Origin: CAYMZZ01 sp046297935
GTDB taxonomy: Bacteria > Bacteroidota > Bacteroidia > Chitinophagales > Chitinophagaceae
Direction: 5' to 3'
DNA: 64,000 nucleotides
NCBI GenBank assembly: GCA_046297935.1
Contig: JBKBHA010000001.1
Coordinates: forward strand, 1-64,000
The notes under the pieces are model-generated. The model did not search any database and had not been told where the DNA came from. It was given only the letters and a program-made list of their open reading frames with translations. Shown piece by piece: positions 9,411 through 19,265 of this stretch (its first letter is position 1; each line of letters begins with the position of its first letter). The position numbers and the translations under genes were made by a program.

Positions 9411-12400
9411 TGTCGGTTCCAAAATCCATACATCGAATAAAAATAAATCTTTGGCAAACGCTGACTTTTATAGTTGGCTTGTTCACTGTTTTGCCTGCAT
9501 GCAGGGAAAAGCTAGAAGCGCCGTTGTATGAAAAACAGGATAATAGCGGAATTGATTTTGTGAACCGTGTGGAGGACGACGCTGAGCTTAATAGTTTCCA
9601 GTTTCGAAATTTTTACAATGGCGGTGGGGTGGCAGTTGGTGATATCAACAACGATCAGTTGCCCGATGTTTTGCTCACTGCTAACCGCGGTCCCGATCGA
9701 CTCTATTTGAACAAGGGAGAGTTTAAATTCGAAGATATCACCTCAAAGGCCGGTTTACCTCTTGATAGCGTTTGGAGTACCGGTGCTTCCATGGTCGATA
9801 TTAACGCAGACGGTTGGCTGGACATATACATCTGCGTTTCGGGCCCACCGCAGGACAGCCTGCGTAAAAACCGACTCTTTTTAAACGATGGCAAAGGTAA
9901 TTTCACCGAATCTGCAGCAAGTTTTGGCCTGGATTATTCCGGCTACGCAACTCAGGCCAGCTTTTTTGATTACGATGGCGATGGCGACCTTGACTGTATC
10001 TTGATTTGCAACAGCCCCCTGCCTTTCAGTTCGCTTCAACAGGTTAGTTTGCGCGACGCAAACGAAGAAGGTAATACAGCCAGCCAGTATGCAGGCGGCG
10101 GTAATCACCTTTTCAGAAATGACAACGGGAAATTTACAGAAGTAACCCGTGAAGCGGGTCTGCATACCGGACTGATCAGTTTTGGACTGGGACTTTATAC
10201 CGGCGACCTCAACGGCGATGGCTGGCCTGATATCTATGTGGGAAATGACTTCATTGAACGGGATTATTTTTATATCAACCAGGGCAACGGCAGCTTCCGC
10301 GATGAGCTGGAAGACCGAATGGAGCAAATCAGCATGTCGTCGATGAGTACGGATATGGGAGATATCAACAACGACGGACTGCCCGATCTGTTCACAACAG
10401 ATATGATTCCCGACGACGACTATCGATTGAAAACTACCGGCACATTTGACAATTTTGAGTTATACCAAAGTAAGCTGAAGGCAGGCCTTTTTCATCAGTT
10501 TGTCAAGAACAGTCTTCAGCTGAATCGCGGAAAGGGCCATTTTTCAGATATATCTTGTTACAGTGCAGTGCAGGGAACAGACTGGAGCTGGGGGTCGGTG
10601 TTTTGGGACGGCGATAACGATGGTCGCAATGATCTGTTCATTTGCAATGGCATCAACCGTGACCTGGGGAACCTCGACTTTCTGGAATATTTTTCCAGCC
10701 CCGAATACCAACGTATGCTGGCGTCTGATCGGAAAAAGGCAACGGCCGAAATACTAAAGCAGATTCCGGTAACAGCCCTTTCTAACCGGGTATTTCGAAA
10801 CGAAAGCGACTTGAAATTTACAGAAGTAACCAATAGCTGGGGTCTTGCTGAACCGGGCTTTTCCAATAGCCTGGCTTACGCAGATTTTGACAACGACGGC
10901 GATTTGGACCTGATCATCAACAACGAAAATCAACCCGCATCCCTGTATCGCAACCAGAGCCGTGAACGAAACAAAAATCATTATCTGTCGCTACAACTGA
11001 GCGATAAAAATTCGGCCAATCCCCGTGCATTTGGCGCAGCGGTTCGCGTGTTCAGAGACGACGAAATACTTTATCGCGAATTGAGTCCTGTCCGCGGCTT
11101 TCAATCGTCTGTAGACATGACGCTTCATTTTGGTTTAGGAGCAAACGCACAAATTGATTCCATTCAAATCCTCTGGCCGGATCGAAGTCTGACTCAGTTG
11201 CCTGGTATTCCTGCCGATAGCATCTATAAAATAGATAAATCCGATCTGACTGCGAATGCCAGGTCCCTTATTGCTAAAACTTCGACCATTTTTACAGAAC
11301 AGGAAGTTGCCTGGGCGCCACATGTGGAAAATGACTATTGGGATTATTACACAGAACGTAATATACCGGAGCTATTGTCGCGCGAAGGCCCCGCATTTGC
11401 GATGGCCGATGTGAATGGCGACGGAAAGGAAGACTGGTTTTTGGGAGGTGCACAGGGCCAACCCGGCAGATTGTTTCTTGCCACAGAAGGCGGATGGTTG
11501 GAGTCTGAGCAGGAAAGCTTTAATTCTTTTGCTGATTTTGAAGATGTAGCGGCCGTTTTCTTCGATGCTGATGCTGATGGGGATGTAGATTTATTCGTTG
11601 GTGCCGGCGGAAACAACATACAGCCTGGGAGTCGCCAATTGCAGCATCGCCTGTTTCTAAACGATGGGAAAGGCCTCTTCAGCATCGCGAAATCCGCCTT
11701 TCCACCCAGCGAAGTTAATGTTGCTGCTGCTGTGGCTGCCGACTGGGATGGAGACGGGGATATGGACCTGTTTATTGCGGCACGAAGCGTTCCTTATCAG
11801 TATGGCAGAAAGCCGATGAGTCAGCTTTTGCTGAATAATGGCAAAGCGGCTTTTCAACTGGCACCGGCTTCCGCATTTCCAGATCTTCCCGGATTGGGGA
11901 TGTTGACCGATGCGGCAGTGGCTGATCTTAACGGCGACAATCTGCCAGAGTTGATTGTGCTGGGAACATGGACCACACCTCGAATATTTAGCGCTCAGCG
12001 AGCCCCATTGTTGATGAAAGAGTGGAGCCAGACCGGTCTGGAGGATCGTAAGGGATTCTGGCAAAAAATTGAAACAGGCGATTGGAACAATGATGGCCGA
12101 ACAGATCTTGCACTCGGAAATATTGGCCAGAACTTTTACCTGCGACCCGATTCTGCTAATCCGGTACGACTTTGGATCAGCGATTTTGATCAAAATGGAA
12201 GCCTGGAGTCGTTCCTGACCCGGCACGTGGAAGGAGCGGATCGGCCGGTATTTCTGAAAAGAGAAATTACCGAACAATTTCCATTCCTTAAAAAAGCCAA
12301 CCTGCGGCATGCGGATTATGCCCCACGTACCATACAGGAACTGTTTGATGCAAGTGTATTAGGCAAGGCAGAGAAGATGGAATTCAACGAAGCACGATCT

Positions 12401-12778
12401 ATTGTTGCGTACAACAATGGCGACGGACAGTTTAATGTCGCTTCCCTTCCGTTTATGGCGCAGTTATCAGCTGTTCGCGCAATATGCAGCGCAGATGTTG
12501 ATGGCGACGGTAATGCTGATCTCATACTTGGCGGAAACCAGTTTGGTTATCCACCTCAGTTTGGAAAGCCCGATGCCCTGCCCGGCCTGCTGCTGTTGGG
12601 CAACGGTAAGGGAGGATGGAAGCAGGTTGATTTTAACGAGTCCGGTCTTTGGATGCCTGGCGAAACTCGTGCTTTGGCTTGCATTGATAAGCCAGAATCA
12701 CTTAAATTGATCGTTATTCGCAACAACAGAACACCTATGTTGTTTGTGAGTGAACGGGCGAAACAAGCGATGAAATGA
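9410..12778 (+). CDS. FG-GAP/VCBS repeat lipoprotein with ASPIC/UnbV domain (paralog 2)
   Basis: A 1122-residue lipoprotein (lipobox VLPAC) whose ATG overlaps the preceding stop codon by one base, with a strong ribosome-binding site just upstream. It shares the whole layout of paralog 1: N-terminal FG-GAP/VCBS repeats starting at NFYNGGGVAVGDINND, an ASPIC/UnbV-like domain at about residues 540-603 (RGFQSSVDMTLHFGLG), and a second repeat block with DADADGDVD and DWDGDGDMD calcium loops. The conserved LKKANLRHADYAPRTIQELF segment is near the C-terminus. Function is unknown. The tight coupling suggests the paralogs are made in fixed ratio and may form one surface complex. Confidence 0.9.
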   Translation: MSVPKSIHRIKINLWQTLTFIVGLFTVLPACREKLEAPLYEKQDNSGIDFVNRVEDDAELNSFQFRNFYNGGGVAVGDINNDQLPDVLLTANRGPDRLYLNKGEFKFEDITSKAGLPLDSVWSTGASMVDINADGWLDIYICVSGPPQDSLRKNRLFLNDGKGNFTESAASFGLDYSGYATQASFFDYDGDGDLDCILICNSPLPFSSLQQVSLRDANEEGNTASQYAGGGNHLFRNDNGKFTEVTREAGLHTGLISFGLGLYTGDLNGDGWPDIYVGNDFIERDYFYINQGNGSFRDELEDRMEQISMSSMSTDMGDINNDGLPDLFTTDMIPDDDYRLKTTGTFDNFELYQSKLKAGLFHQFVKNSLQLNRGKGHFSDISCYSAVQGTDWSWGSVFWDGDNDGRNDLFICNGINRDLGNLDFLEYFSSPEYQRMLASDRKKATAEILKQIPVTALSNRVFRNESDLKFTEVTNSWGLAEPGFSNSLAYADFDNDGDLDLIINNENQPASLYRNQSRERNKNHYLSLQLSDKNSANPRAFGAAVRVFRDDEILYRELSPVRGFQSSVDMTLHFGLGANAQIDSIQILWPDRSLTQLPGIPADSIYKIDKSDLTANARSLIAKTSTIFTEQEVAWAPHVENDYWDYYTERNIPELLSREGPAFAMADVNGDGKEDWFLGGAQGQPGRLFLATEGGWLESEQESFNSFADFEDVAAVFFDADADGDVDLFVGAGGNNIQPGSRQLQHRLFLNDGKGLFSIAKSAFPPSEVNVAAAVAADWDGDGDMDLFIAARSVPYQYGRKPMSQLLLNNGKAAFQLAPASAFPDLPGLGMLTDAAVADLNGDNLPELIVLGTWTTPRIFSAQRAPLLMKEWSQTGLEDRKGFWQKIETGDWNNDGRTDLALGNIGQNFYLRPDSANPVRLWISDFDQNGSLESFLTRHVEGADRPVFLKREITEQFPFLKKANLRHADYAPRTIQELFDASVLGKAEKMEFNEARSIVAYNNGDGQFNVASLPFMAQLSAVRAICSADVDGDGNADLILGGNQFGYPPQFGKPDALPGLLLLGNGKGGWKQVDFNESGLWMPGETRALACIDKPESLKLIVIRNNRTPMLFVSERAKQAMK

Positions 12779-15700
12779 AACTATTAAGTCTGAAAATAAC
12801 GACAATTGGAGCCGTACTGCTGCTGGCAGTTATTCAGTTGTCCTGTAAAGCCCGGAAAAAGCCGGAGGAATTGCTGTTTCAGGCGTTGGGGCCGGAACAA
12901 ACCGGCTTGAACGTACGCAACGATCTGCATTACGATCAGGCATTTAACCTCTTTAAATATATCTATTTCTACAACGGTAGTGGAGTGGGGGCAGCCGATT
13001 TTAACGGCGATGGATTGATTGATCTCTTTTTTGGTGGTAACCAGACGGATGATCGGTTTTTTTTAAATCGTTCCGGATTAAAGTTTGAAGATATGACTGC
13101 TGCTGCTGGCATTCCCGCCGATGGAGGCTGGACAACTGGCGTGTCGGTGGTTGACATTAATCAGGACGGCCGCATGGATATTTATGTGTGCCGGGTGGGT
13201 AATTACGAAACACTGCACAGTAAAAATCTGCTTCTGATTAACCAGGGTGTAGATGAAAAAGGTGTACCTAAGTTTAGAGATGAGGCCCCAGCCTATGGTT
13301 TGGATTTTTCCGGTTTCAGCACTCAGGCAGCATTCTTCGATTACGATTTGGATGGAGACCTCGATATGTTTTTGCTGAATCACTCTGTTCATGAAAATGG
13401 CACTTTCCGACCCAGAAAAGAATTCCTGGGCACGGTCCATCCACTGGCTGGGGATCGCTTTTATAAAAATGAAGGCGGGCGATTTGCAGATTACAGCAGG
13501 GAGGCAGGCATCAACAGCAATGCGATCGGGTATGGATTGGGCGTGGTGGTCTCCGATATCAATTGCGATGGTTATCCCGATTTGTATGTGGGCAACGATT
13601 TTCATGAGAACGACTATCTCTACATCAACCAGGCGAACGGTACATTCAGGGAGTCGGCAACCGAAATGTTGCAGCATACCAGTCAGTACTCTATGGGTGT
13701 AGATGCAGCTGATATAAATAATGACGGCCGCCCTGAGATCATCTCGGTAGACATGTTACCGGAAGATCCCGTCATTTTGAAGCGGTCACTTGGAGAAGAT
13801 GCGTATGATATTTTTCAACACAAAATTTCTGTTGGTTATTCTTACCAGTACACGCGCAACAATTTGCAATGGAACCGGCCAGATAGCAATTTCAGCGAAA
13901 TCGGTTTATACAGCGGCGTAGCTGCCACCGATTGGAGCTGGGCTCCCCTTTGGGTAGATTTTAACAACGACGGCCTGAAAGATTTGTTTGTGTCGAATGG
14001 CATTCCAAAGCGAATGAACGATATTGATTATGTGAATTTTGTTTCCAATACAGAAATGAGGAAGAGCATTGATAACAATGCAGTAAAAGAAAAGGACATA
14101 CGCCTCATCGAAAAATTTCCTGAAATAAAGCTTCCTAATAAGTTTTACCTAAACCAGGGCGAACTCCGGTTTTCGGATCAATCGGGTGCCGTATTGGGTG
14201 ATGAACCAGGTTTTTCGAATGGCGCGGTTTATGCCGACATGGATAACGACGGGGATCTGGATATTGTTGTCAATAATATCGATGCCCCGGCGATGCTTTA
14301 TGAGAATAAACATAAGCCGGTTGCTAAGTCCGGAGTCATTCAACTGGAGCTTACCGGATCAGAAAAGAACCGACAGGCGATTGGAGCCCGTTTGCTGGCG
14401 TTTAGCAAAGGCCAGCTTACCGTGGTGGAGAAGTACCCGGTGCATGGATTTTTGTCGAGTATGGAAATCCCGCTTCAAATGGGAATTGAGGCGCAAAGGC
14501 CCGATTCGCTTTGGCTGGTTTGGCCCGACCAGAGCTTCGAAAAACTTTCCCTGCCCGATAGCAGCATGTATATCGCTAAGCTATCTCTGCAATGGAAGCA
14601 GGGTTTACCAAAGCTGGATACAAAACAACTCAGGCTCAAACAAAAAGCTGGAAACAGGTCCAATTGGTTCGATGATGCATTGAGTGCCGGACTGGCTTTT
14701 AATCATCGAGAGAATCATTTTGTTGAGTTTGATCGCGAGCCGCTGATTCCTCATATGCTGTCGACTGAGGGTCCTGCATTGGCAGTGGCCGACATTAATG
14801 GCGATGGATGGGAGGATGTATGGGTGGGTGGTGCCCGCAATCAGTCGTCGGCGATTTTTTTGCAGGATGGCAAAGGCAATTTTTATCATCAACCGTCCGC
14901 TGCTTTGCAGGCCGACAGCATGCTGGAAGATGTAGATGCTGTTTGGGCTGATATGAATGGAGACCGGTTCCCGGATTTAATTGTGGCAAGCGGGGGTAAT
15001 GAGTTTTACGGTCGCGATTGGCACAATTCGCCAAGGCTCTACCTGAACGACGGAAAAGGGAATCTGACAAAGCAAACCGATGCTTTTGATAGTTTGTTTT
15101 TAACAGCATCGTCGATCGCAGTGTCTGATCTGGATGGCGATGGATTTAATGACCTTTTTATTGGTGCCAGAACCGTGCCCTGGGAATACGGGCAGGTACC
15201 CCGGTCGTATTTGTTGAGGAACGATGGTAATGGCCGGTTCAAAGATTTCGGAATAGAAAGTTGGAAGGCGATCGAAGAGACGGGCATGGTGACCGACGCG
15301 AACTTTGCCGATATCGATGGCAACGGTCAGGCCGATCTGCTATTGGCACAGGAATGGGGCCCCATTACCGCCTGGATGCACAAGGGAAAAAGTTGGGAAC
15401 GCCTCGACCTGGGTCCTGAAAAAGGCTGGTGGAACTTTGTTTTGTCTGTTGATATCGACGGCGATGGAGATAAAGATATTGTTGCCGGCAATCTGGGCTG
15501 GAACAGTCGTTTGCAGGCAAACTCGGATCATCCGGTAAGAATGTATTACAACGACTTTGACAAAAATGGAAAAAATGAACAGATCGTATCTTATTATATC
15601 GGCGATCGTGAACTGCCTTTTGCAAACAAATCGGAGCTGGAGAGGCAGTTACCGCTCTTAAAAAAGAAATTTCTGTATGCAGAAGATTTTGCGAAAGCCG

Positions 15701-16125
15701 GTATGAACGATTTGTTCGGGAAAGAACTACTAAAAGATGCCGTGAAATGGGAGGCTAATTATTTTGGCCATGTCGTATACATCAACGACCAAAAAGCTGG
15801 TTTCAGGATGCAGCCTTTGCCCTGGCAGGCGCAACTTTCATCGCTGCGAACGGGTGCCTGGGTCGCTGACCGTGCGACCGGCCAGGGTAATCTGATATTA
15901 TTGGGCAACTATTACGACAATAATATTCAGATGGGGCGCTATGATGCTGATTTCGGATCATCGCTTCAGCCTGACAGCACAGGCACCTGGCAATGGAACA
16001 GCCTGCCCGGCTATTGGTCGCCGGGTCAGGTGCGACGCATGAAATTAGTCCGGATGCCGAAGGGTGACGCCTGGGTACTGGCCAGGAACAATGGACCTCT
16101 TGGGCTCCTGCGCCAATGGCGTTGA
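12775..16125 (+). CDS. FG-GAP/VCBS repeat lipoprotein with ASPIC/UnbV domain (paralog 3)
   Basis: A 1116-residue lipoprotein (lipobox QLSC) that starts in an ATGA overlap with paralog 2. It keeps the same architecture: FG-GAP/VCBS repeats (AADFNGDG, DYDLDGDLD), an ASPIC/UnbV-like domain at about residues 531-590 (GFLSSMEIPLQMG, then LVWPDQS), and a second repeat block. It is the most divergent of the three: the opening motif is YFYNGSGVGAADFNGDG and the C-terminal conserved segment is LKKKFLYAEDFAKAG. This pattern suggests old duplication with specialisation rather than recent amplification. It is the last gene of the SusCD operon, converging on the minus-strand gene that ends at 16150. Confidence 0.9.
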   Translation: MKLLSLKITTIGAVLLLAVIQLSCKARKKPEELLFQALGPEQTGLNVRNDLHYDQAFNLFKYIYFYNGSGVGAADFNGDGLIDLFFGGNQTDDRFFLNRSGLKFEDMTAAAGIPADGGWTTGVSVVDINQDGRMDIYVCRVGNYETLHSKNLLLINQGVDEKGVPKFRDEAPAYGLDFSGFSTQAAFFDYDLDGDLDMFLLNHSVHENGTFRPRKEFLGTVHPLAGDRFYKNEGGRFADYSREAGINSNAIGYGLGVVVSDINCDGYPDLYVGNDFHENDYLYINQANGTFRESATEMLQHTSQYSMGVDAADINNDGRPEIISVDMLPEDPVILKRSLGEDAYDIFQHKISVGYSYQYTRNNLQWNRPDSNFSEIGLYSGVAATDWSWAPLWVDFNNDGLKDLFVSNGIPKRMNDIDYVNFVSNTEMRKSIDNNAVKEKDIRLIEKFPEIKLPNKFYLNQGELRFSDQSGAVLGDEPGFSNGAVYADMDNDGDLDIVVNNIDAPAMLYENKHKPVAKSGVIQLELTGSEKNRQAIGARLLAFSKGQLTVVEKYPVHGFLSSMEIPLQMGIEAQRPDSLWLVWPDQSFEKLSLPDSSMYIAKLSLQWKQGLPKLDTKQLRLKQKAGNRSNWFDDALSAGLAFNHRENHFVEFDREPLIPHMLSTEGPALAVADINGDGWEDVWVGGARNQSSAIFLQDGKGNFYHQPSAALQADSMLEDVDAVWADMNGDRFPDLIVASGGNEFYGRDWHNSPRLYLNDGKGNLTKQTDAFDSLFLTASSIAVSDLDGDGFNDLFIGARTVPWEYGQVPRSYLLRNDGNGRFKDFGIESWKAIEETGMVTDANFADIDGNGQADLLLAQEWGPITAWMHKGKSWERLDLGPEKGWWNFVLSVDIDGDGDKDIVAGNLGWNSRLQANSDHPVRMYYNDFDKNGKNEQIVSYYIGDRELPFANKSELERQLPLLKKKFLYAEDFAKAGMNDLFGKELLKDAVKWEANYFGHVVYINDQKAGFRMQPLPWQAQLSSLRTGAWVADRATGQGNLILLGNYYDNNIQMGRYDADFGSSLQPDSTGTWQWNSLPGYWSPGQVRRMKLVRMPKGDAWVLARNNGPLGLLRQWR

Positions 16126-16149
16126 TACCTATAATTACGGATTGCCTGA

Positions 16150-17085
16150 CTACATGACCGGATAATATATCCTGGTTATCCACTGACTGCTATCTTGTTG
16201 CTGGCGGCGATCGGTTACCCAGGAGAAGAACGGAATGGCCGGTGCCGTTCGCCTGAAGTCGCGCAAATAATTTTCCATTTGCTTAAATGCCTGTTGTACC
16301 CGGTCATTGCCTCCTTTCACTTCTGCAACCAGTATTTTACCTCCACCCATCATCCACTTGTAAGAAATGTTTCCGTCGGTTGGCAAACGCCGATCGACTG
16401 GTATCGCTACGCGAATCAGGAAATCCGTAGCAGTTTGTGTAGTGTTAATCATCGGGCTACCCGTTTCGCGGGCATCGTGTTTGGCAATAAATTTACGCAG
16501 TTGATCCACCATGGAATACACCTGCTCCTGCGAGGCTGGCTCTGCAGAATGAATAAACGTGGAAACCAGTATGGAATCAACAACTTTTTCTTCGTGTATA
16601 TCAAAACCGTACAAGTTGTTCGATTGCGATAAGAAGCTGGCCATTGAGTCAAGTCGCGCTGATATTGCGTCATTCATTTCATCCGCTTTGCGCCAGTTTT
16701 GCCATCTTCGTATGGGATTATAGGAAGTAGGTACCTGTGTTATCCAGGTTAATCTCACCGAATCAGTTCCTATGGGCAACACGTGGAGGGCACCTGCGGC
16801 CTGCAAACCTGCCAATTGCATTCTCATGCCAAGGCTGCTGATGCTTCGCCGAACTACGACGCAGCTTAATCTATCGCTCACAGGCAGGTTCTGGACGGAA
16901 CTATCCTGGCTAAACTGCCACCAGGGGTTGTCGCGGGCTTCGGTTATCAGGTATCGGTTTATTGCAGTTGGGTTTCCCTTCAGGTCTATTTCCCGGGTAG
17001 CTGATACAATGGACGGAATAAAAAGGTAAGCAGCAGCCACCATCAGCAGAACCAAAACAACCATCGTCAAAAACAGCTTCTTCAT
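16150..17085 (-). CDS. Membrane-anchored SRPBCC plus GyrI-like effector-binding protein
   Basis: A 311-residue protein with one N-terminal transmembrane segment (MVVLVLLMVAAAYLFI). Residues of about 30-160 resemble a SRPBCC (START-like) domain. The C-terminal half, from about residue 170, resembles the GyrI-like/AraC effector-binding fold, with the typical end GGKILVAEVKGGNDRVQQAF. Similar membrane-anchored fusions occur in Bacteroidota without a known role; small-molecule binding is the likeliest activity. Both domain calls come from overall pattern and are less secure than motif-based calls. It is divergent from the operon starting at 17276 and convergent with the FG-GAP genes. Confidence 0.65.
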   Translation of the reverse strand: MKKLFLTMVVLVLLMVAAAYLFIPSIVSATREIDLKGNPTAINRYLITEARDNPWWQFSQDSSVQNLPVSDRLSCVVVRRSISSLGMRMQLAGLQAAGALHVLPIGTDSVRLTWITQVPTSYNPIRRWQNWRKADEMNDAISARLDSMASFLSQSNNLYGFDIHEEKVVDSILVSTFIHSAEPASQEQVYSMVDQLRKFIAKHDARETGSPMINTTQTATDFLIRVAIPVDRRLPTDGNISYKWMMGGGKILVAEVKGGNDRVQQAFKQMENYLRDFRRTAPAIPFFSWVTDRRQQQDSSQWITRIYYPVM

Positions 17086-17156
17086 ATGGGCAAAAATTCA
17101 ACGGCAAAATAGTGAACAATGCCGGAATCCGGTGCCTTGAAACAGGTTTTCAATTT

Positions 17157-17167
17157 CAAACGTTTGC
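17157..17167. promoter_or_regulatory. Weak LacI-operator-like site
   Basis: CAAACGTTTGC matches the core of the palindrome at 1051-1066, but symmetry is lost after 10 bp. It sits in the divergent intergenic region between the genes starting at 17085 and 17276. A 10-bp palindrome can arise by chance, so this is only a candidate. Confidence 0.3.
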
Positions 17168-17275
17168 AGTAGATCAGATTCTTTTTCAGGGACTTAAACG
17201 GGCGTTAAATTTTGGTGGAAACCTGAATTAATTGTATCTTGAAGTGTTGAACTGATTGCTCGTCTGGTTAACATT

Positions 17276-17821
17276 TTGAAGAAACTAACTGCCATATTGA
17301 TCCTTGGGCTCCTCCTTTTTAACTGGTGCGGATATCGACTGGCTACAGCTATTATGTCGCAAAGAGCATCAGCCCGCCTCGAGGCCAGGATCGACCAAAA
17401 AGCTTACTCCGAATCGGATTTGGTAGAAGTCAGCATCCCACTTTCTGTTCCTTATCAATTGAATCAGCCTGAATTTGAGCGCAGCTACGGCGAAGTAGAA
17501 GTGGAAGGACGGGTATACATCCATGTAATGCGCAAAATCGAAAACGGCCATCTGATTCTGCTTTGTCTGCCCGATGAACATCGGGAAAAGATCGAAAAGG
17601 CCGGGAATGATTTTTATAAAAATACGAACGGCCTCGACCAGATACCTGGTGAAAAGTCAGGCAAGAGCATACATAAATATAATACCGGCGATTTTGATGA
17701 TCGCCTGGAGCAATGGGATTTGTCGGTTTTGATTATATCCAATAATGTAAACCGCCAATTATCTTCTTCCGACCTTCCTCAGGTCGAACTCCCCGTACTT
17801 GTGCAGCCACCAGACTGTTGA
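17276..17821 (+). CDS. Unrecognised small membrane-anchored protein
   Basis: A 181-residue protein that I do not recognise. It opens with a short basic N-terminus and a hydrophobic segment (LTAILILGLLLFNWCGYRL), a signal anchor or signal peptide. The rest is soluble, charged and without visible motifs, and ends PVLVQPPDC. The start is a TTG at 17276, chosen because it gives the basic N-terminus in front of the hydrophobic segment; the next in-frame ATG would remove it. The gene stands 85 bp before the first haloperoxidase-like gene and is probably the first gene of that operon. Confidence 0.65.
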   Translation: MKKLTAILILGLLLFNWCGYRLATAIMSQRASARLEARIDQKAYSESDLVEVSIPLSVPYQLNQPEFERSYGEVEVEGRVYIHVMRKIENGHLILLCLPDEHREKIEKAGNDFYKNTNGLDQIPGEKSGKSIHKYNTGDFDDRLEQWDLSVLIISNNVNRQLSSSDLPQVELPVLVQPPDC

Positions 17822-17906
17822 TGCCCTTCGGGGTTTCAGTTTTTGTTTGCCTGGGTTGTAATTACAAGCCGGGATTCTGTGTATTATCCCTTTAAATCCG
17901 TTTGTT

Positions 17907-19259
17907 TTGAGTAAGCGTTTTTTTGCGGCAGTTTGCTGCCTGCTGTTGTTGTGTGCATGCAATGAAAAAAGTCGGGAAGATTACGCTAAAAAGGCGGCTG
18001 ATCCCATAATGTACAGCCAGCTGGTTCACGAGTTGAATACAGTGGTTATGGGAAATAATTTCAGTCCCATAGTAGCATCCCGTAATTACATGTATGCGAG
18101 CGTGGCAGCCTATGAAGTAATTGCCAAAGGCTATCCCGATCGTTATTATTCGCTTGCAGGACAGTTGAACCAATTGGAGGCAGTGCCTGTACCAGATTCC
18201 AGTGAAACTATCAGCTTCGATTTTGCAGCCATGCTTGCTTTTAGCAAAGTAGGGGAGGCCGTTACTTTTCCGGCAGGAAGTATGCAGGAGTATGTCGACT
18301 CGTTGAAGACAATCATGCGTGATGCTGGCATGTCATCGTCCGTTCTGGAAAGTACAGAAGCTTATGCTGATCTGGTAGCGAAGCATATTATTGCCTGGAG
18401 CAAGGGCGACAATTATGCACAGACCCGCAGTGCTCCCAAGTACACGGTAATTGATACGCCAGGTCGCTGGGTGCCCACACCGCCAGCTTATTTTTCTGCA
18501 GCCGAACCGCATTGGGCTGAAATTAGGCCGATAGTACTGGAAAAAGCTGATCAGTTTATGCCGCCGCCGCCCATTCCGTTCAATATGACCGACAAAAACA
18601 GCGCTTACTACAAAGAGGTCATGAAACTGAAAACAGCCGTAGATAGTCTTACAGAAGAACAAAAACATATCGCCAATTTTTGGGACGACAATCCGCTTAA
18701 GATGAATATTTCGGGGCATGTTATGTTTAGTACAAAGAAATTTTCTCCCCCCGGGCACTGGATGGCAATTGTGGGCATTGCGGCGCAGAAGGCCGGGTTC
18801 GATCTGCCTTCCACGATCTATGCATATGCTATTACTTCCATCGCACAGTTTGATGCGTTTATTCACTGTTGGGATGAGAAGTTCCGACACAATACCGTGC
18901 GTCCCGAAACCGTCATCAACCGGTATATCGATCCACAATGGGCACCCCTGTTACAAACGCCACCATTCCCGGAATATACCTGCGGACATTCAACCGTGTC
19001 TGCCGCCAACGCTGAAGCATTGACTTCGGTATTTGGTGACAATTTTTCCTATACCGATACATCCGAGCTGGAATTTGGAATTGAGAGCCGTTCCTATACA
19101 TCGTTCCGTCAGGCCGCCGAAGAGAACAACTGGGCTCGTTTTTATGGCGGCATACATTTTCATAGTTCCTGTATTGTAAGTACTGAGTTTGGCGGTAGAG
19201 TCGGCGACTATATCGTACAAAAGTTGAAGTTTAAAAAGGAAACTACCACTGCTAAATGA
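17907..19259 (+). CDS. Vanadium-dependent haloperoxidase / PAP2-type lipoprotein 1
   Basis: A 450-residue lipoprotein (lipobox LLCAC) starting at a TTG; the signal peptide needs this start. The three PAP2/vanadate-pocket blocks are present: K325 with R332-P333 (KFRHNTVRP), the H361 block (YTCGHST) and R411 with H417 (ARFYGGIHFHSS). These bind vanadate in haloperoxidases or phosphate in acid phosphatases. Whether it oxidises halides or hydrolyses phosphoesters cannot be told from motifs. In the last block the usual SR is AR and the acidic residue after the histidine is missing. It is followed after 6 bp by an outer-membrane barrel gene and has a second family member at 21340. Confidence 0.85.
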   Translation: MSKRFFAAVCCLLLLCACNEKSREDYAKKAADPIMYSQLVHELNTVVMGNNFSPIVASRNYMYASVAAYEVIAKGYPDRYYSLAGQLNQLEAVPVPDSSETISFDFAAMLAFSKVGEAVTFPAGSMQEYVDSLKTIMRDAGMSSSVLESTEAYADLVAKHIIAWSKGDNYAQTRSAPKYTVIDTPGRWVPTPPAYFSAAEPHWAEIRPIVLEKADQFMPPPPIPFNMTDKNSAYYKEVMKLKTAVDSLTEEQKHIANFWDDNPLKMNISGHVMFSTKKFSPPGHWMAIVGIAAQKAGFDLPSTIYAYAITSIAQFDAFIHCWDEKFRHNTVRPETVINRYIDPQWAPLLQTPPFPEYTCGHSTVSAANAEALTSVFGDNFSYTDTSELEFGIESRSYTSFRQAAEENNWARFYGGIHFHSSCIVSTEFGGRVGDYIVQKLKFKKETTTAK

Positions 19260-19265
19260 TTTTAC

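Noticed and set aside
11657..12310. 217-residue minus-strand open frame opposite the second FG-GAP gene
   Set aside because: It is a shadow of a repeat-rich coding region; it has no recognisable domain, and the plus-strand protein is clearly real. The same applies to long antisense frames at 4723-5265, 9881-10327 and 13078-13677.
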